Under the pieces are notes generated by a model. That model was given only the letters and a program-made list of their open reading frames with translations. It had not been told where the DNA came from and searched no databases. A DNA stretch of 55,250 nucleotides from CAZBNB01 sp964493245 (GTDB lineage: Bacteria > Pseudomonadota > Gammaproteobacteria > Legionellales > Legionellaceae): contig CAZBNB010000020.1 in assembly GCA_964493245.1 (NCBI GenBank), positions 1-55,250 of the forward strand, read 5' to 3'. A program made the translations under genes and the position numbers. This document shows positions 16,904 to 25,669 of the stretch, one piece after another (positions within the stretch are counted from its first letter, which is position 1; every line of letters begins with the position of its first letter).

Positions 16904-18565
16904 CTAAAGATCCCGCAGTGCTCGTCTTAATACTTTACCAACATTGGATTTGGGTAGCTCGTTATAAAACGCGACAATCTTTGGTACTTTATAACCAGTT
17001 AAATGAAGTTGGCAATAGGCAATGACATCTTCTGCAGTCAGATGAGGGTCACGTTTGACAATACATGCCTTGACTTGCTCACCACCATTTTGTTTTTCAA
17101 CGCCAATTACACCAACTTCTAATACGCCAGGCATTTGGCTAACCACTTGCTCAACTTCATTTGGGTAAACATTAAAGCCAGAAACCAAAATCATATCTTT
17201 AATACGGTCAATTAAATAGACATACCCCAACGCATCAACGCGAGCAGTATCACCGGTGCGTAAAAAACCATCCGGCCAAAAAACCATCGCTGTTTCTTGT
17301 GGCTGTTGCCAGTAACCTGCCATGACTTGTGGTCCGCTGACACAGAGTTCACCCACTTCATCAATCGGTAACTCATGGCCTTTTTCATCACGAATAGAAA
17401 TATCGGTAGATGGAATCGGCAAGCCGATACTGCCATTGTATTCCTTCAACGATAAGGGATTAATGGTGACAGCGGGGCTGGTTTCGGTTAACCCATATGC
17501 TTCAAGGATCGGGGCTTTCGTCACTGTACGCCATCGGGTAGCAACGCTTTTCTGTAGGGCCATACCACCGGACAAGGTCAGTTTCAGTTTTGAAAAATCG
17601 ACCTGTTTAAAGTTGGGATGATTCAACAGTGAGTTAAACAAAGTATTTACACCGGTAATCGCAGTAAATTTGGCATTTTTAATGGTACGAATGAAACCGG
17701 CTGTATCACGCGGATTCGTAATGAGTAAACTCTTTGCGCCGACTTTAAAGAAAGTGAGACAATTCGCTGTGAGTGAAAAAATGTGGTAAAGCGGCAAGGC
17801 GGTCACAATGGTATCTTTCGGTCCCACTCCTAAAGGAGAGATCCAAGCAGATGCTTGCAAAATATTAGCAATCATGTTGCGTTGAGTCAGCATCGCCCCC
17901 TTGAAAACACCCGTTGTACCCCCGGTATATTGAATAAAAGCAATGTCATCTCTAGCGTAGGGTACTTCTGATAATAAAAAGTCAGCACCTTCTTGTAACA
18001 TGGTTGTGTAAGGAATAACGCTTAATCCATGGTAATCAGGTACCATGCGTTTAATATACTTGACCACATTATTAACAATAAAGCGTTTTACTTTAGGAAA
18101 GGCATCTCCCAACTCAGTCACAATAATGTGTTTGAGTGTGGGTAGTTTGGGTAAGGCTTCTTGAACCGTACGGGCATAGTTTGCCAGTACAATAATCACT
18201 TCTGCACCCGCATCATTGAGCTGATGGACTAATTCGTCAACGGTATACAATGGGTTGGTGTTTACAACCACATAGCCTGCCCGCAAAACACCAAATAAGC
18301 TAATCGGATATTGCAGTAAATTAGGCATCATAATGGCGACGCGCGCGCCTTTGGTTAAATTTAGGTGTTGCAAATATGCTGCCACGTCACGGCTTAATTT
18401 CTCTACTTCACCATACGTAATGCAAGTTCCCATGTTTTCATAGGCAACATTTCGATTAAATTTTTTGAAAGATTCATCAAAAAACTTGATGAGAGATGAA
18501 TAAGAGTCGGGATAAACCGCATGTGGAACTCCCTGTTGATATTGATCAAACCACAATTTCTCCAC
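16904..18565 (-). CDS. fadD: Long-chain fatty acid-CoA ligase FadD
   Basis: An AMP-forming acyl-CoA synthetase that activates fatty acids at the inner membrane; 553 residues, like E. coli FadD (561). The P-loop motif YTGGTTGVFKGAMLT (about 210-224), ITGVNTLFNSLLN, AYGLTETSPAV and the C-terminal hinge GDTARVDALGYVYLIDRIKDMILVSGFNVYPNE are all present; the end has GYKVPKIV and the catalytic lysine context PKSNVGKVLRR. The start is a GTG, supported by AAGG upstream and alignment of MEKLWFDQY with the family N-terminus. It is divergent from minC across 55 bp. Confidence 0.95.
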   Translation of the reverse strand: MEKLWFDQYQQGVPHAVYPDSYSSLIKFFDESFKKFNRNVAYENMGTCITYGEVEKLSRDVAAYLQHLNLTKGARVAIMMPNLLQYPISLFGVLRAGYVVVNTNPLYTVDELVHQLNDAGAEVIIVLANYARTVQEALPKLPTLKHIIVTELGDAFPKVKRFIVNNVVKYIKRMVPDYHGLSVIPYTTMLQEGADFLLSEVPYARDDIAFIQYTGGTTGVFKGAMLTQRNMIANILQASAWISPLGVGPKDTIVTALPLYHIFSLTANCLTFFKVGAKSLLITNPRDTAGFIRTIKNAKFTAITGVNTLFNSLLNHPNFKQVDFSKLKLTLSGGMALQKSVATRWRTVTKAPILEAYGLTETSPAVTINPLSLKEYNGSIGLPIPSTDISIRDEKGHELPIDEVGELCVSGPQVMAGYWQQPQETAMVFWPDGFLRTGDTARVDALGYVYLIDRIKDMILVSGFNVYPNEVEQVVSQMPGVLEVGVIGVEKQNGGEQVKACIVKRDPHLTAEDVIAYCQLHLTGYKVPKIVAFYNELPKSNVGKVLRRALRDL

Positions 18566-18580
18566 GTCCTAAACCTTCTG

Positions 18581-18609
18581 TTATAACTGTCCTCGTGGTA
18601 GTATAACAA
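18581..18609 (-). promoter_or_regulatory. Predicted promoter for fadD
   Basis: On the minus strand TTGTTA (18604-18609), a 17-base spacer and TTATAA (18581-18586), 15 bp before the GTG start. It lies in the short region shared with the divergent minC gene. No FadR-type operator was recognised. Confidence 0.4.
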
Positions 18610-18620
18610 AAAAATAGACG

Positions 18621-19337
18621 ATGGGTATTCTTGAAATGACAGATCAATCCGTATTCAAATTAAAAGGTCGTTTATACACACTGACAGTTGTTCAGTTGTT
18701 AGGCACAGACAGGGTGTTATTTATTGATCAATTGGCGGCTGTTGTTGCGCAAGCTCCCCGTCTTTTTGATAACACGCCCGTTGTTTTAGACTGTGCCTTA
18801 TTAAAGGATGAACACTTTGACCTAGCGGGATTTTGTCAGGCATTGAGAGCGGTAGGGATGGTTCCTGTGGCGATTCAAGGTGGGCTGGCTATTTATGCAG
18901 CGCTTGCTGAAGCGCAAGGGTTACCGGTTTTATTTGCATCATCTGCACATGATAAACCGCTGCTTAATAATCAAGTCAATACGCAAGAAGACACGAATAG
19001 CACCAAATCTGAAACCATTAAAACACGGCTACTCACAACGCCAATCCGATCTGGGCAGCAATTAGTGAGTAAAGGCGGAGATTTGGTTGTCACTGCGGCG
19101 GTTAGCCATGGTGCGGAATTATTGGCTGATGGTAATATTCATGTTTATGGCGCATTGCGGGGGCGTGCATTGGCCGGTATCAGTGGTGACAAAGAGGCGC
19201 GTATTTTTTGTCAATCATTGGATGCTGAGTTGGTCGCGATTGCCGGCTATTATTGTTTGAGTGATGAGATGAAACCCATGGCAGGCCCATGCCAGATTTT
19301 TTTGCGCGATGATCGCATTCAAATTGAGCCTATATGA
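18621..19337 (+). CDS. minC: Septum site-determining protein MinC
   Basis: An FtsZ inhibitor that keeps division at midcell, 238 residues. The N-terminal FtsZ-binding domain (about 8-105) is followed by a short variable linker (NTQEDTNSTKSETIK) and the C-terminal beta-helix that dimerises and binds MinD: RSGQQLVSKGGDLVVTAAVSHGAELLADGN, GALRGRALAG and ARIFCQSLDAELVAIAG. A second ATG five codons on (MTDQSVFKLKG) may be the true start. minD and minE are not adjacent; instead minC overlaps lpxH by ATGA. Confidence 0.93.
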   Translation: MGILEMTDQSVFKLKGRLYTLTVVQLLGTDRVLFIDQLAAVVAQAPRLFDNTPVVLDCALLKDEHFDLAGFCQALRAVGMVPVAIQGGLAIYAALAEAQGLPVLFASSAHDKPLLNNQVNTQEDTNSTKSETIKTRLLTTPIRSGQQLVSKGGDLVVTAAVSHGAELLADGNIHVYGALRGRALAGISGDKEARIFCQSLDAELVAIAGYYCLSDEMKPMAGPCQIFLRDDRIQIEPI

Positions 19338-20086
19338 CAATCGCATCAAAACAATCATCGCCTATTTATCAGGCCGTTTTCATCTCTGACTTGCATTTAC
19401 ATCCCCAAATGCCTGAGATTTCTAAACGTTTCGATGCTTTTGTTAAATGGGCGGCTCACTCAACACAAACATTATATATACTGGGTGATTTTTTCCATGT
19501 TTGGCCTGGTGATGAAGCTATGGATGCGTGGAGTGAAGCCATTGCTGATCAATTAGCATGGTTAAAAACGCAAGGGGTAAAGACTTACTTTATGTCGGGT
19601 AATCGCGACTTTTTATTAGGCAAAGGCTTTTTAGAGCGTGCGTGTATGACACTGTTGCCTGAGCCTAGCACCATTCAACTGGATAATTTGTCTGTGTTAT
19701 TGGTTCACGGCGATCGTTACTGTACACGAGATGTCTCGCATCAATGTTTACGTTGGTTAACGCGCAATCGTTTGTTTAAATCGTTATTCTTACGCTTACC
19801 TTATGCATTGCGCACCAAGCTTGTTAACCGTGTTCGGGAGCACAGCCAGCAACATCGTCAAAAACCATACGAACAAATGGCTGTGGTTGAATCATCTGTG
19901 TTGCGTCACGTAAAAAAAATGAAGGTTGATTGTCTGATTCATGGCCACACACATCAACCAGGCTTAACAGAGCAACCCCATTATCGGCGTTATGTGTTGA
20001 GTGACTGGGATGATTTGCCATCACTTCTGTGTTATAATAGAACCAATGGGTTATTTTTTGCTCGAGAAGGGGTGTTTAATGGGTAA
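19334..20086 (+). CDS. lpxH: UDP-2,3-diacylglucosamine diphosphatase LpxH
   Basis: A membrane-associated manganese metallophosphatase that cuts UDP-2,3-diacylglucosamine to lipid X and UMP, the step before LpxB. 250 residues. All metal-binding blocks are seen: SDLHLHPQMPE, GDFFHVWPGDE, GNRDFLLG, LVHGDRYCT and IHGHTHQPG. The start overlaps the minC stop as ATGA, and the end overlaps the next orphan by 8 bp, so three genes are probably on one message. Confidence 0.94.
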   Translation: MTIASKQSSPIYQAVFISDLHLHPQMPEISKRFDAFVKWAAHSTQTLYILGDFFHVWPGDEAMDAWSEAIADQLAWLKTQGVKTYFMSGNRDFLLGKGFLERACMTLLPEPSTIQLDNLSVLLVHGDRYCTRDVSHQCLRWLTRNRLFKSLFLRLPYALRTKLVNRVREHSQQHRQKPYEQMAVVESSVLRHVKKMKVDCLIHGHTHQPGLTEQPHYRRYVLSDWDDLPSLLCYNRTNGLFFAREGVFNG

Positions 20087-21080
20087 ACGAAAAAGAGAAG
20101 AACAGCTAGCATCTTTAAAGAAAGCTAAAACTCTGAAGGATAAAATCGACTTAGAAATGCATAATAAGCGTATTAGTGACGAGCGAGAAGAGTGGCTTAA
20201 AGCTGGTGAAGTAAAAAACGCGCTTAGAAAAGCAAAAAGTACTGAGGTTTTTGGAAAAAGAAAGAACAAATCAGCTCTTGCTAGACAGAAGGTTGTAGAA
20301 GCAAAAGAGCATGCTTCTCGCTATCCTTTGCAACAACATAACGTTGCATCGTTGATCATGGAAATGGAGCCTCGTTTAGCAGCATTTGGTGAGCTTTTAA
20401 AAAGTATTCAAAGAGAGTTTTTTCAAGAATATATTTCAAATCCAGTTGATGAGATGTTTTGGGGAGCATCCAGATGGCTAGAAGATTCGGTTAGAAGGCC
20501 TTCTGTTGGCGAAAAAATAGATACGCCTGACTTACAGTGTTTTCTCAGAGTGAATGAAAAAGGAGAGTTGGAGGCTGACTTTGTCGCTGCGTATGTCAAT
20601 GACTTGTGCGTGCTCCGCGATGAAAATGGCCAAAAGTTGATTGATGAAAATGGCCAATATCGTATCGATACAGAAAAAGCCGCTATTTTTCAAGCATGCT
20701 TTCAAACTGGAGCTGAAAAATGGTTGGAAGAAAAAGGTTATTTTGTCTTAAAAGAGGGTGATAAATTTCGTGTTTATCCCGAAGAGTTTGGCGAGAAAAA
20801 GAATGGTACATGGGTTTTAAAAACCGACAAGGTAGAAGAATACTATCATTTAGATGATTGTACTTATGATGATAAGATGGAAACTTATACACCCAAGCCC
20901 AATGCACGCTCGCGAACAGGGGAGTCGATGTATTTAGAGCCTGCTGCTTTTGAGAAGTTAAAAAATGATTGTTCAAAAGGTCCAACTTTAGGTGATTTTT
21001 TGACGCAATTTTTTGACGGTATTGTGCAAGAGTGTCAAGATGAAAATGTTTCTGCTCATAGCGCAGCGCCTCGTATATAA
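20079..21080 (+). CDS. Orphan protein with basic coiled-coil N-terminus
   Basis: A 333-residue protein that I cannot assign. The start at 20079 (MGKRKREEQLASLKKAK) has AAGGGG at the right distance and overlaps the end of lpxH by 8 bp. Residues 1-80 are very rich in Lys, Arg and Glu and likely form a charged coiled coil. The rest is soluble and acidic, with a short near-repeat DENGQKLI / DENGQYRI near residues 178-193. The C-terminus is small-residue-rich (SAHSAAPRI). The size, charge pattern and lack of homology are like type IV effectors of Legionellales, but there is no direct evidence. Confidence 0.6.
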   Translation: MGKRKREEQLASLKKAKTLKDKIDLEMHNKRISDEREEWLKAGEVKNALRKAKSTEVFGKRKNKSALARQKVVEAKEHASRYPLQQHNVASLIMEMEPRLAAFGELLKSIQREFFQEYISNPVDEMFWGASRWLEDSVRRPSVGEKIDTPDLQCFLRVNEKGELEADFVAAYVNDLCVLRDENGQKLIDENGQYRIDTEKAAIFQACFQTGAEKWLEEKGYFVLKEGDKFRVYPEEFGEKKNGTWVLKTDKVEEYYHLDDCTYDDKMETYTPKPNARSRTGESMYLEPAAFEKLKNDCSKGPTLGDFLTQFFDGIVQECQDENVSAHSAAPRI

Positions 21081-21100
21081 AAGAAAAGATTGGTAACTGT

Positions 21101-21238
21101 TCACTCAATGGCGTCAACTTAAGAAGTTCGTCGGGAAGTAACGAAGCAATCTCAAGTTCTGTGTACGGTACTCTGAATTGCTTCACGAGGCTTGCAATGA
21201 CGGCATTTTTTTAAGTTGACGACGCCATTTTGTGAGTA
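21101..21238. repeat. Palindromic repeat with REP-like centre
   Basis: The outer arms carry caatggcgtcaacttaa (21106-21122) and its inverted partner ttaagttgac-gacgccatt (21211-21229). Inside, gaagcaatctcaag and gaattgcttcacgagg form a second imperfect inverted pair like the widespread cgtcattgc-agcaat intergenic repeats of intracellular bacteria. The outer core is shared with the small palindrome at 1141-1195. It lies between two co-directional orphans. Confidence 0.7.
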
Positions 21239-21258
21239 ATAGAGGAGCATCAATAGTC

Positions 21259-21936
21259 ATGGATGATAAAAAAACACAAGAACCTATCGATGATATGTTT
21301 AAAAATTGGTTCTCAACGTATGGGTTTATTACGGCTGAACGTATTCTGAGTTTAATCGGATTTCATTTAAAACACGATGACCTTATCAAAGCAATCAATG
21401 ATGAAACAAGTATTTATCATGCTTTTTTAGATGTACCCTTTAAAAATATTCTAAATGGCATTATTTTAGCTCAAGTAAAAGATTATCGCGAGTATGCGCA
21501 GCGCTTATTCGTAGATTTTTTGTTATCTGGCGCAGGCAATGCGCCGGCACCAGAAGCAAATGAGATCCAACCGGGGAGTACCAAAGACCTACTTGAGCAG
21601 GAGCGGTTAAAACTGATTGAAATAGCAGAGCAATTTGATCTCGACGAATTTGAGCACAACAAGCTGATTGCTGAAAGCCAAAAAGCACTCATTGCACTGG
21701 GCAAAGATCTCAAATCACAGCCGCAAGACGCACAGCAGATCACAGAAAAGATGTCTTCTTATGACTACAGAGCAGTTAACCTCATGCAGAAAGCACGCCA
21801 ATATCGTAGCCAATTTTACGACTTAATTGTGCATGTTCGAGATTTACTGGATACATTGCCTGATTATCGCCCCAACGTAGAAAAACTCACCGAACACCGT
21901 GCTTCGTTGTTATTTGATACGCATATTGGTGAATAG
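21259..21936 (+). CDS. Orphan helical protein
   Basis: A 225-residue soluble protein without a recognised domain. The start at 21259 (MDDKKTQEPIDD) is chosen because GAGGAG lies about 11 bases upstream; an in-frame GTG further up falls inside the palindromic repeat. The whole chain is predicted helical, with a proline/alanine hinge at about residues 100-112 (GNAPAPEANEIQPGS) separating an N-terminal bundle from a C-terminal coiled coil (DLLEQERLKLIEIAEQF, then NLMQKARQYRSQFYDLI). There is no signal peptide. It is flanked by palindromic elements on both sides. Confidence 0.65.
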   Translation: MDDKKTQEPIDDMFKNWFSTYGFITAERILSLIGFHLKHDDLIKAINDETSIYHAFLDVPFKNILNGIILAQVKDYREYAQRLFVDFLLSGAGNAPAPEANEIQPGSTKDLLEQERLKLIEIAEQFDLDEFEHNKLIAESQKALIALGKDLKSQPQDAQQITEKMSSYDYRAVNLMQKARQYRSQFYDLIVHVRDLLDTLPDYRPNVEKLTEHRASLLFDTHIGE

Positions 21937-21940
21937 TGTA

Positions 21941-22122
21941 TAGAAACCCCAGTTCGGCGTTTTTATGCTTTTAAACCTTCGATAAATCAATGATTACTTC
22001 GTTAAACGCTCTAAAAAATGCTCACATTAGCGCTGCTAGTGCTGCGCTTTTTTAGAGCGTTTGCCTCGTACTCATTGATTTCTCTCGATTTAAAAGCATA
22101 AAAACTCCGAAATGGGGTTATA
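21941..22122. repeat. Long palindromic element (about 76-bp stem)
   Basis: From 21941 the sequence pairs almost throughout with the strand ending at 22122: gtttttatgcttttaaa (21959-21975) has the exact inverse at 22090-22106, and aaacgctctaaaaaa (22004-22018) has its inverse at 22049-22063. The centre is a short loop of CT/GC-rich bases. It is 182 bp, similar in architecture but not in sequence to 142-316. It lies between convergent genes and could stop transcription, but its size suggests a miniature mobile element. Confidence 0.8.
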
Positions 22123-22187
22123 GAAGCAAGTGTATGTTTTTTCATCTCTTGATGACGAGCCTTTTAAGTTGAGGCTATTGCCGAAGA

Positions 22188-23039
22188 TTACAATGCTTTT
22201 ACAAACGATTGAATAAGCTGTTTGACATACTGACCAGCGCGTTCAGCCACCGCGACAACTTCGGCATGATCATGTACGACAGGATTGAGTCCAGTTGCAT
22301 AATTGGTCACAATGGAAATGACCCCAACTTTTAATCCACAATGCGCAGCAACCAGTACTTCAGGAACGGTTGACATACCTACCACATCAGCACCTAAAGT
22401 ACGAAACGCTCTGATTTCGGCGGCTGTTTCATAGTTTGGGCCTAATAATGCGAGATAAGTACCTTGGTGAAGGGGGATCTCTGCTTCACGTGCAATATGG
22501 TGAAACTGATCACGCATGGTTTGATCGTACACTTGGTCTAATGGCAAGAATCGTGGGCCGAACGCATCGTCGTTTGGACCAACTAAGGGGTTACTGGGTT
22601 GCAAATTAATATGATCTTGAATCAACACCAACTCACCAGGGCGCATGGATTCGTGCAAAGAGCCGACAGCGTTGGTGCCTAGATAATATTCACATCCTAA
22701 GAGTTTAAGCGTACGGATGTAAGTTTTAACAATTTCATGGGTGTGATTGCCTTCATACAAATGAGCTCGCCCTTGCAGACAAACGACATCAACATTTCCT
22801 AAACGCCCCAGCACCAGTTTACCGGCATGTCCATAAATATGACCAGCAGGAAAGCCAGGTAAATCCTGATAAGAAATCACATGTGCATCTTGCAGTTCGT
22901 TAGCAAACGCACCCAAACCTGATCCTAAAATAACACCGATTTTAGGGTTGAATTGTGGATATGACGATTTGATTTTATCGGCGGCTTGATGTGCTAATGT
23001 CTGTGATTGATGCATGGTAAAATGGTTCGTTTCGGTCAT
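22188..23039 (-). CDS. punA: Purine nucleoside phosphorylase (trimeric class)
   Basis: Splits inosine and guanosine (possibly xanthosine) with phosphate into base and ribose-1-phosphate for purine salvage; 283 residues. Trimeric-class motifs are present: ILGSGLGAFA (phosphate loop), GRAHLYEGNH, GTNAVGS, GTYLALLGPNYETAAEIR, GMSTVPEV and VTNYATG. The ATG at 23039 is preferred over an upstream GTG; a later ATG (23015) is possible. It is transcribed divergently from pdxJ. Exact gene name depends on substrate (punA or xapA type). Confidence 0.9.
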   Translation of the reverse strand: MTETNHFTMHQSQTLAHQAADKIKSSYPQFNPKIGVILGSGLGAFANELQDAHVISYQDLPGFPAGHIYGHAGKLVLGRLGNVDVVCLQGRAHLYEGNHTHEIVKTYIRTLKLLGCEYYLGTNAVGSLHESMRPGELVLIQDHINLQPSNPLVGPNDDAFGPRFLPLDQVYDQTMRDQFHHIAREAEIPLHQGTYLALLGPNYETAAEIRAFRTLGADVVGMSTVPEVLVAAHCGLKVGVISIVTNYATGLNPVVHDHAEVVAVAERAGQYVKQLIQSFVKAL

Positions 23040-23106
23040 TGAAAGTGCTAGCACTATACGCAGGATTTTGTTAATTTACAACAAAAGTAAATGTATCGAG
23101 AAGCAG

Positions 23107-23859
23107 ATGTTAAAACAGATATTTTTAGGCGTTAATATTGATCACGTAGCCACATTACGCGAAGCTCGCGGCACGCGTTATCCCGATCCCGTACAAGCAG
23201 CCATCGACGCGGAAGAAGCCGGCGCAGACGGGATTACATTGCATATGCGAGAAGATCGGCGACACATTCAAGAACGTGACGTACGCCTTATTAAGGCGGT
23301 TTTACAGACACGCATGAATCTTGAGTTAGCGGTTACCGAGGAAATGCTTACTTTTGCTGAAGAAATTAAGCCTGAACACGCTTGCTTAGTACCCGAAAAA
23401 CGAGAAGAAATTACCACAGAAGGGGGGCTTGATGTCATCGGTAACTTTGACGCCGTTAATCGTGCTGTCAAAAGGTTACTTGCGATTGGCAGCGATGTCT
23501 CTTTATTTATTGATCCTGATCCTAAACAATTGGATGCGGCTGTGGCGACAGGTGCACAAACGGTTGAGTTACATACAGGATGTTATGCTGATGCACAAAA
23601 TGCCCATGAACAGGCAAATGAGTTAGAGCGAATTAGACAAGCAGCTGTTTATGCTGCTAAGCTGAAGTTGGTGGTCAATGCAGGGCATGGTTTACATTAT
23701 CATAATGTTAAACCAATCGCAGCGATTCCAGTGATTCATGAGTTAAATATTGGACATGCGATTGTTGCCAGAGCCTTATCGTGTGGTTTTAAAGAAGCTG
23801 TGCGATCGATGAAACAATTACTGCAGGAAGCACGTTATGTTGAAACAAACATCAGATGA
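23107..23859 (+). CDS. pdxJ: Pyridoxine 5'-phosphate synthase PdxJ
   Basis: A TIM-barrel enzyme joining deoxyxylulose-5-phosphate and 3-amino-2-oxopropyl phosphate to pyridoxine 5'-phosphate. 250 residues from the ATG at 23107 (MLKQIFLGVNIDHVATLREARG), which has GAGAAG upstream; the longer frame adds 31 atypical residues. Signature blocks: GVNIDHVATLR, ADGITLHMREDRRHI, TTEGGLDV, SLFIDPDPKQ, VELHTGCYA and VNAGHGLHYHNV. The end overlaps korA by 23 bp. Confidence 0.95.
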   Translation: MLKQIFLGVNIDHVATLREARGTRYPDPVQAAIDAEEAGADGITLHMREDRRHIQERDVRLIKAVLQTRMNLELAVTEEMLTFAEEIKPEHACLVPEKREEITTEGGLDVIGNFDAVNRAVKRLLAIGSDVSLFIDPDPKQLDAAVATGAQTVELHTGCYADAQNAHEQANELERIRQAAVYAAKLKLVVNAGHGLHYHNVKPIAAIPVIHELNIGHAIVARALSCGFKEAVRSMKQLLQEARYVETNIR

Positions 23860-25669
23860 TTCTATCGTTATTCGCATTACCGGGGATTCTGGCGATGGTG
23901 TGCAACTGGTTGGAGAACAGCTCACCATTTCTGCTGCATTGTCAGGCCGAGATGTTAGAACCTTGCCCGATTTTCCTGCTGAAATAAGAGCGCCAGCAGG
24001 CACCGTTGCTGGTGTTTCCGGATTTCAGTTAGCGATGTCTGAAGGGGCTTTATTTACCGCTGGCGAAACATTGGATGTTTTAGTGGCGTTGAATCCAGCT
24101 GCATTGAAAAATGCGTTGCAATATTTAAATCAAAATGGTGTGCTGATTCTCAATGAAGATAGCATGCAAGCCAAAGATTGGGAAAAGGCAAATGCCGATC
24201 CTGCTATTTTAGAAAGTGTTAAAAGCCACTATCATGTTTTAACCATTCCTTTGATTACTTATACACTCAATGCTTTGACTGAGCTTAAAATAGGGCATGC
24301 AGAAGCCAAAAAATCCAAAAACTTTTATGTTTTGGGTTTGGTGTTGTGGTTGTTTGACTTACCAACGACACACAGCATTGAATTTATTGAGAAAAAATTT
24401 AAAAACAATCCGTTAATTGCCCAAGCCAATCAACTTGCTTTGATGGCCGGGTACAATTATGCCATGACATTAGAGTTGTCTCGTCGTCCTTATATGATGG
24501 GCGAAGTGGCACGCTCACCGGGTGAATATCGTCAAATCACTGGCACAGAAGCCGTTGCATTGGCTATGGCAACACTGGCAGTACAAACTGATTTACCTAC
24601 ACTGGTTGCCGGTTATCCGATTACACCATCTTCTGCTGTCTTGCATGAGTGCGCAAAATTAGAAGATTTTGGCGTACAGTTATTCCAAGCTGAAGATGAA
24701 ATTGCGGCGGTATGTGCTTGTTTAGGTGCTGCATTTGGCGGTGGACTTGCGTTAACTTGTACTTCTGGCCCTGGGATGGATTTAAAAAGTGAAGCATTGG
24801 GGTTAGGGATTGTCAGTGAGTTACCTTTGGTTGTCTTGGATGTGCAGCGTGCCGGTGCCTCAACAGGATTGCCAACAAAAACAGGGCAAAGTGATCTGCG
24901 TCAAGCCCTCTATGGTCGACATGGAGAAGCACCCTTGCCGGTATTGGCACCGACCACACCTGCGGATTGTTTTTACACGATTATCGAAGCATTTTGCATG
25001 GCGATCTCTGCGATGACCCCAGTCATTGTGTTAATGGATGCGTATTTGGCCATTGCCGCACAACCATGGAAAATTCCTGATATTGATACCTTGAAACTGC
25101 CTAAAATTGAAACCAATCGCTTTACAAAACCGTATCAACGTGACGCAGTATTAAGTCGCAGTTGGAATATTCCCGGTACACCCGGCTTTATTCATCAATT
25201 AGGTGGACTTGAAAAGCAGGGGGATGATGGGCATGTGAGTTATGATGCGACGAATCATCAACAGATGGTCACGCTGCGCTCACAAAAAATTGCTCATTTG
25301 GCCAAACAGTATCCGGCTTTACGTATTGAAGGCAATCCACAGTCCTCTACACTTTTAATCGGATGGGGAAGCACTTACGGTAGCCTTGAGGCCGCCATGT
25401 TGCAGTGTCAAGCAGAGGGAATAGCCATTGCGTTATTACAATTACGTCATCTGAATCCATTGCCTCTAGATTTAGCTGCATTAATTCGCTCTTATCCTTT
25501 GGTACTGGTCGCAGAGTTAAACGAAGGTCAGTTGTGCCAAATACTGCGCGCAAATTATTTAGTCAATGCGCACGCGTTAACCCAATGTAATGGGCAGCCG
25601 TTCTCAGTAGAAAAATTAGTACAGCTTATTAAGGATAAATGCCATGAACAACCTTGTGTTCAAGCGTGA
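23837..25669 (+). CDS. korA: 2-oxoacid:ferredoxin oxidoreductase, fused gamma-alpha subunit
   Basis: The large subunit (610 residues) of a ferredoxin-linked 2-oxoacid (probably 2-oxoglutarate) oxidoreductase. The gamma domain comes first (about 10-190, ITGDSGDGVQLVGEQL), then the pyrimidine-binding alpha domain (from GEYRQITGTEAVALAMA; GYPITPSSAVLHE, EDEIAAVCACLGAAFGG, TSGPGMDLKSEALG) and a C-terminal domain II (LLIGWGSTYGSL). AGGA precedes the ATG. It overlaps pdxJ by 23 bp and korB by 26 bp, so the operon is tightly coupled. No ferredoxin or delta subunit is present here. Confidence 0.92.
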   Translation: MLKQTSDDSIVIRITGDSGDGVQLVGEQLTISAALSGRDVRTLPDFPAEIRAPAGTVAGVSGFQLAMSEGALFTAGETLDVLVALNPAALKNALQYLNQNGVLILNEDSMQAKDWEKANADPAILESVKSHYHVLTIPLITYTLNALTELKIGHAEAKKSKNFYVLGLVLWLFDLPTTHSIEFIEKKFKNNPLIAQANQLALMAGYNYAMTLELSRRPYMMGEVARSPGEYRQITGTEAVALAMATLAVQTDLPTLVAGYPITPSSAVLHECAKLEDFGVQLFQAEDEIAAVCACLGAAFGGGLALTCTSGPGMDLKSEALGLGIVSELPLVVLDVQRAGASTGLPTKTGQSDLRQALYGRHGEAPLPVLAPTTPADCFYTIIEAFCMAISAMTPVIVLMDAYLAIAAQPWKIPDIDTLKLPKIETNRFTKPYQRDAVLSRSWNIPGTPGFIHQLGGLEKQGDDGHVSYDATNHQQMVTLRSQKIAHLAKQYPALRIEGNPQSSTLLIGWGSTYGSLEAAMLQCQAEGIAIALLQLRHLNPLPLDLAALIRSYPLVLVAELNEGQLCQILRANYLVNAHALTQCNGQPFSVEKLVQLIKDKCHEQPCVQA

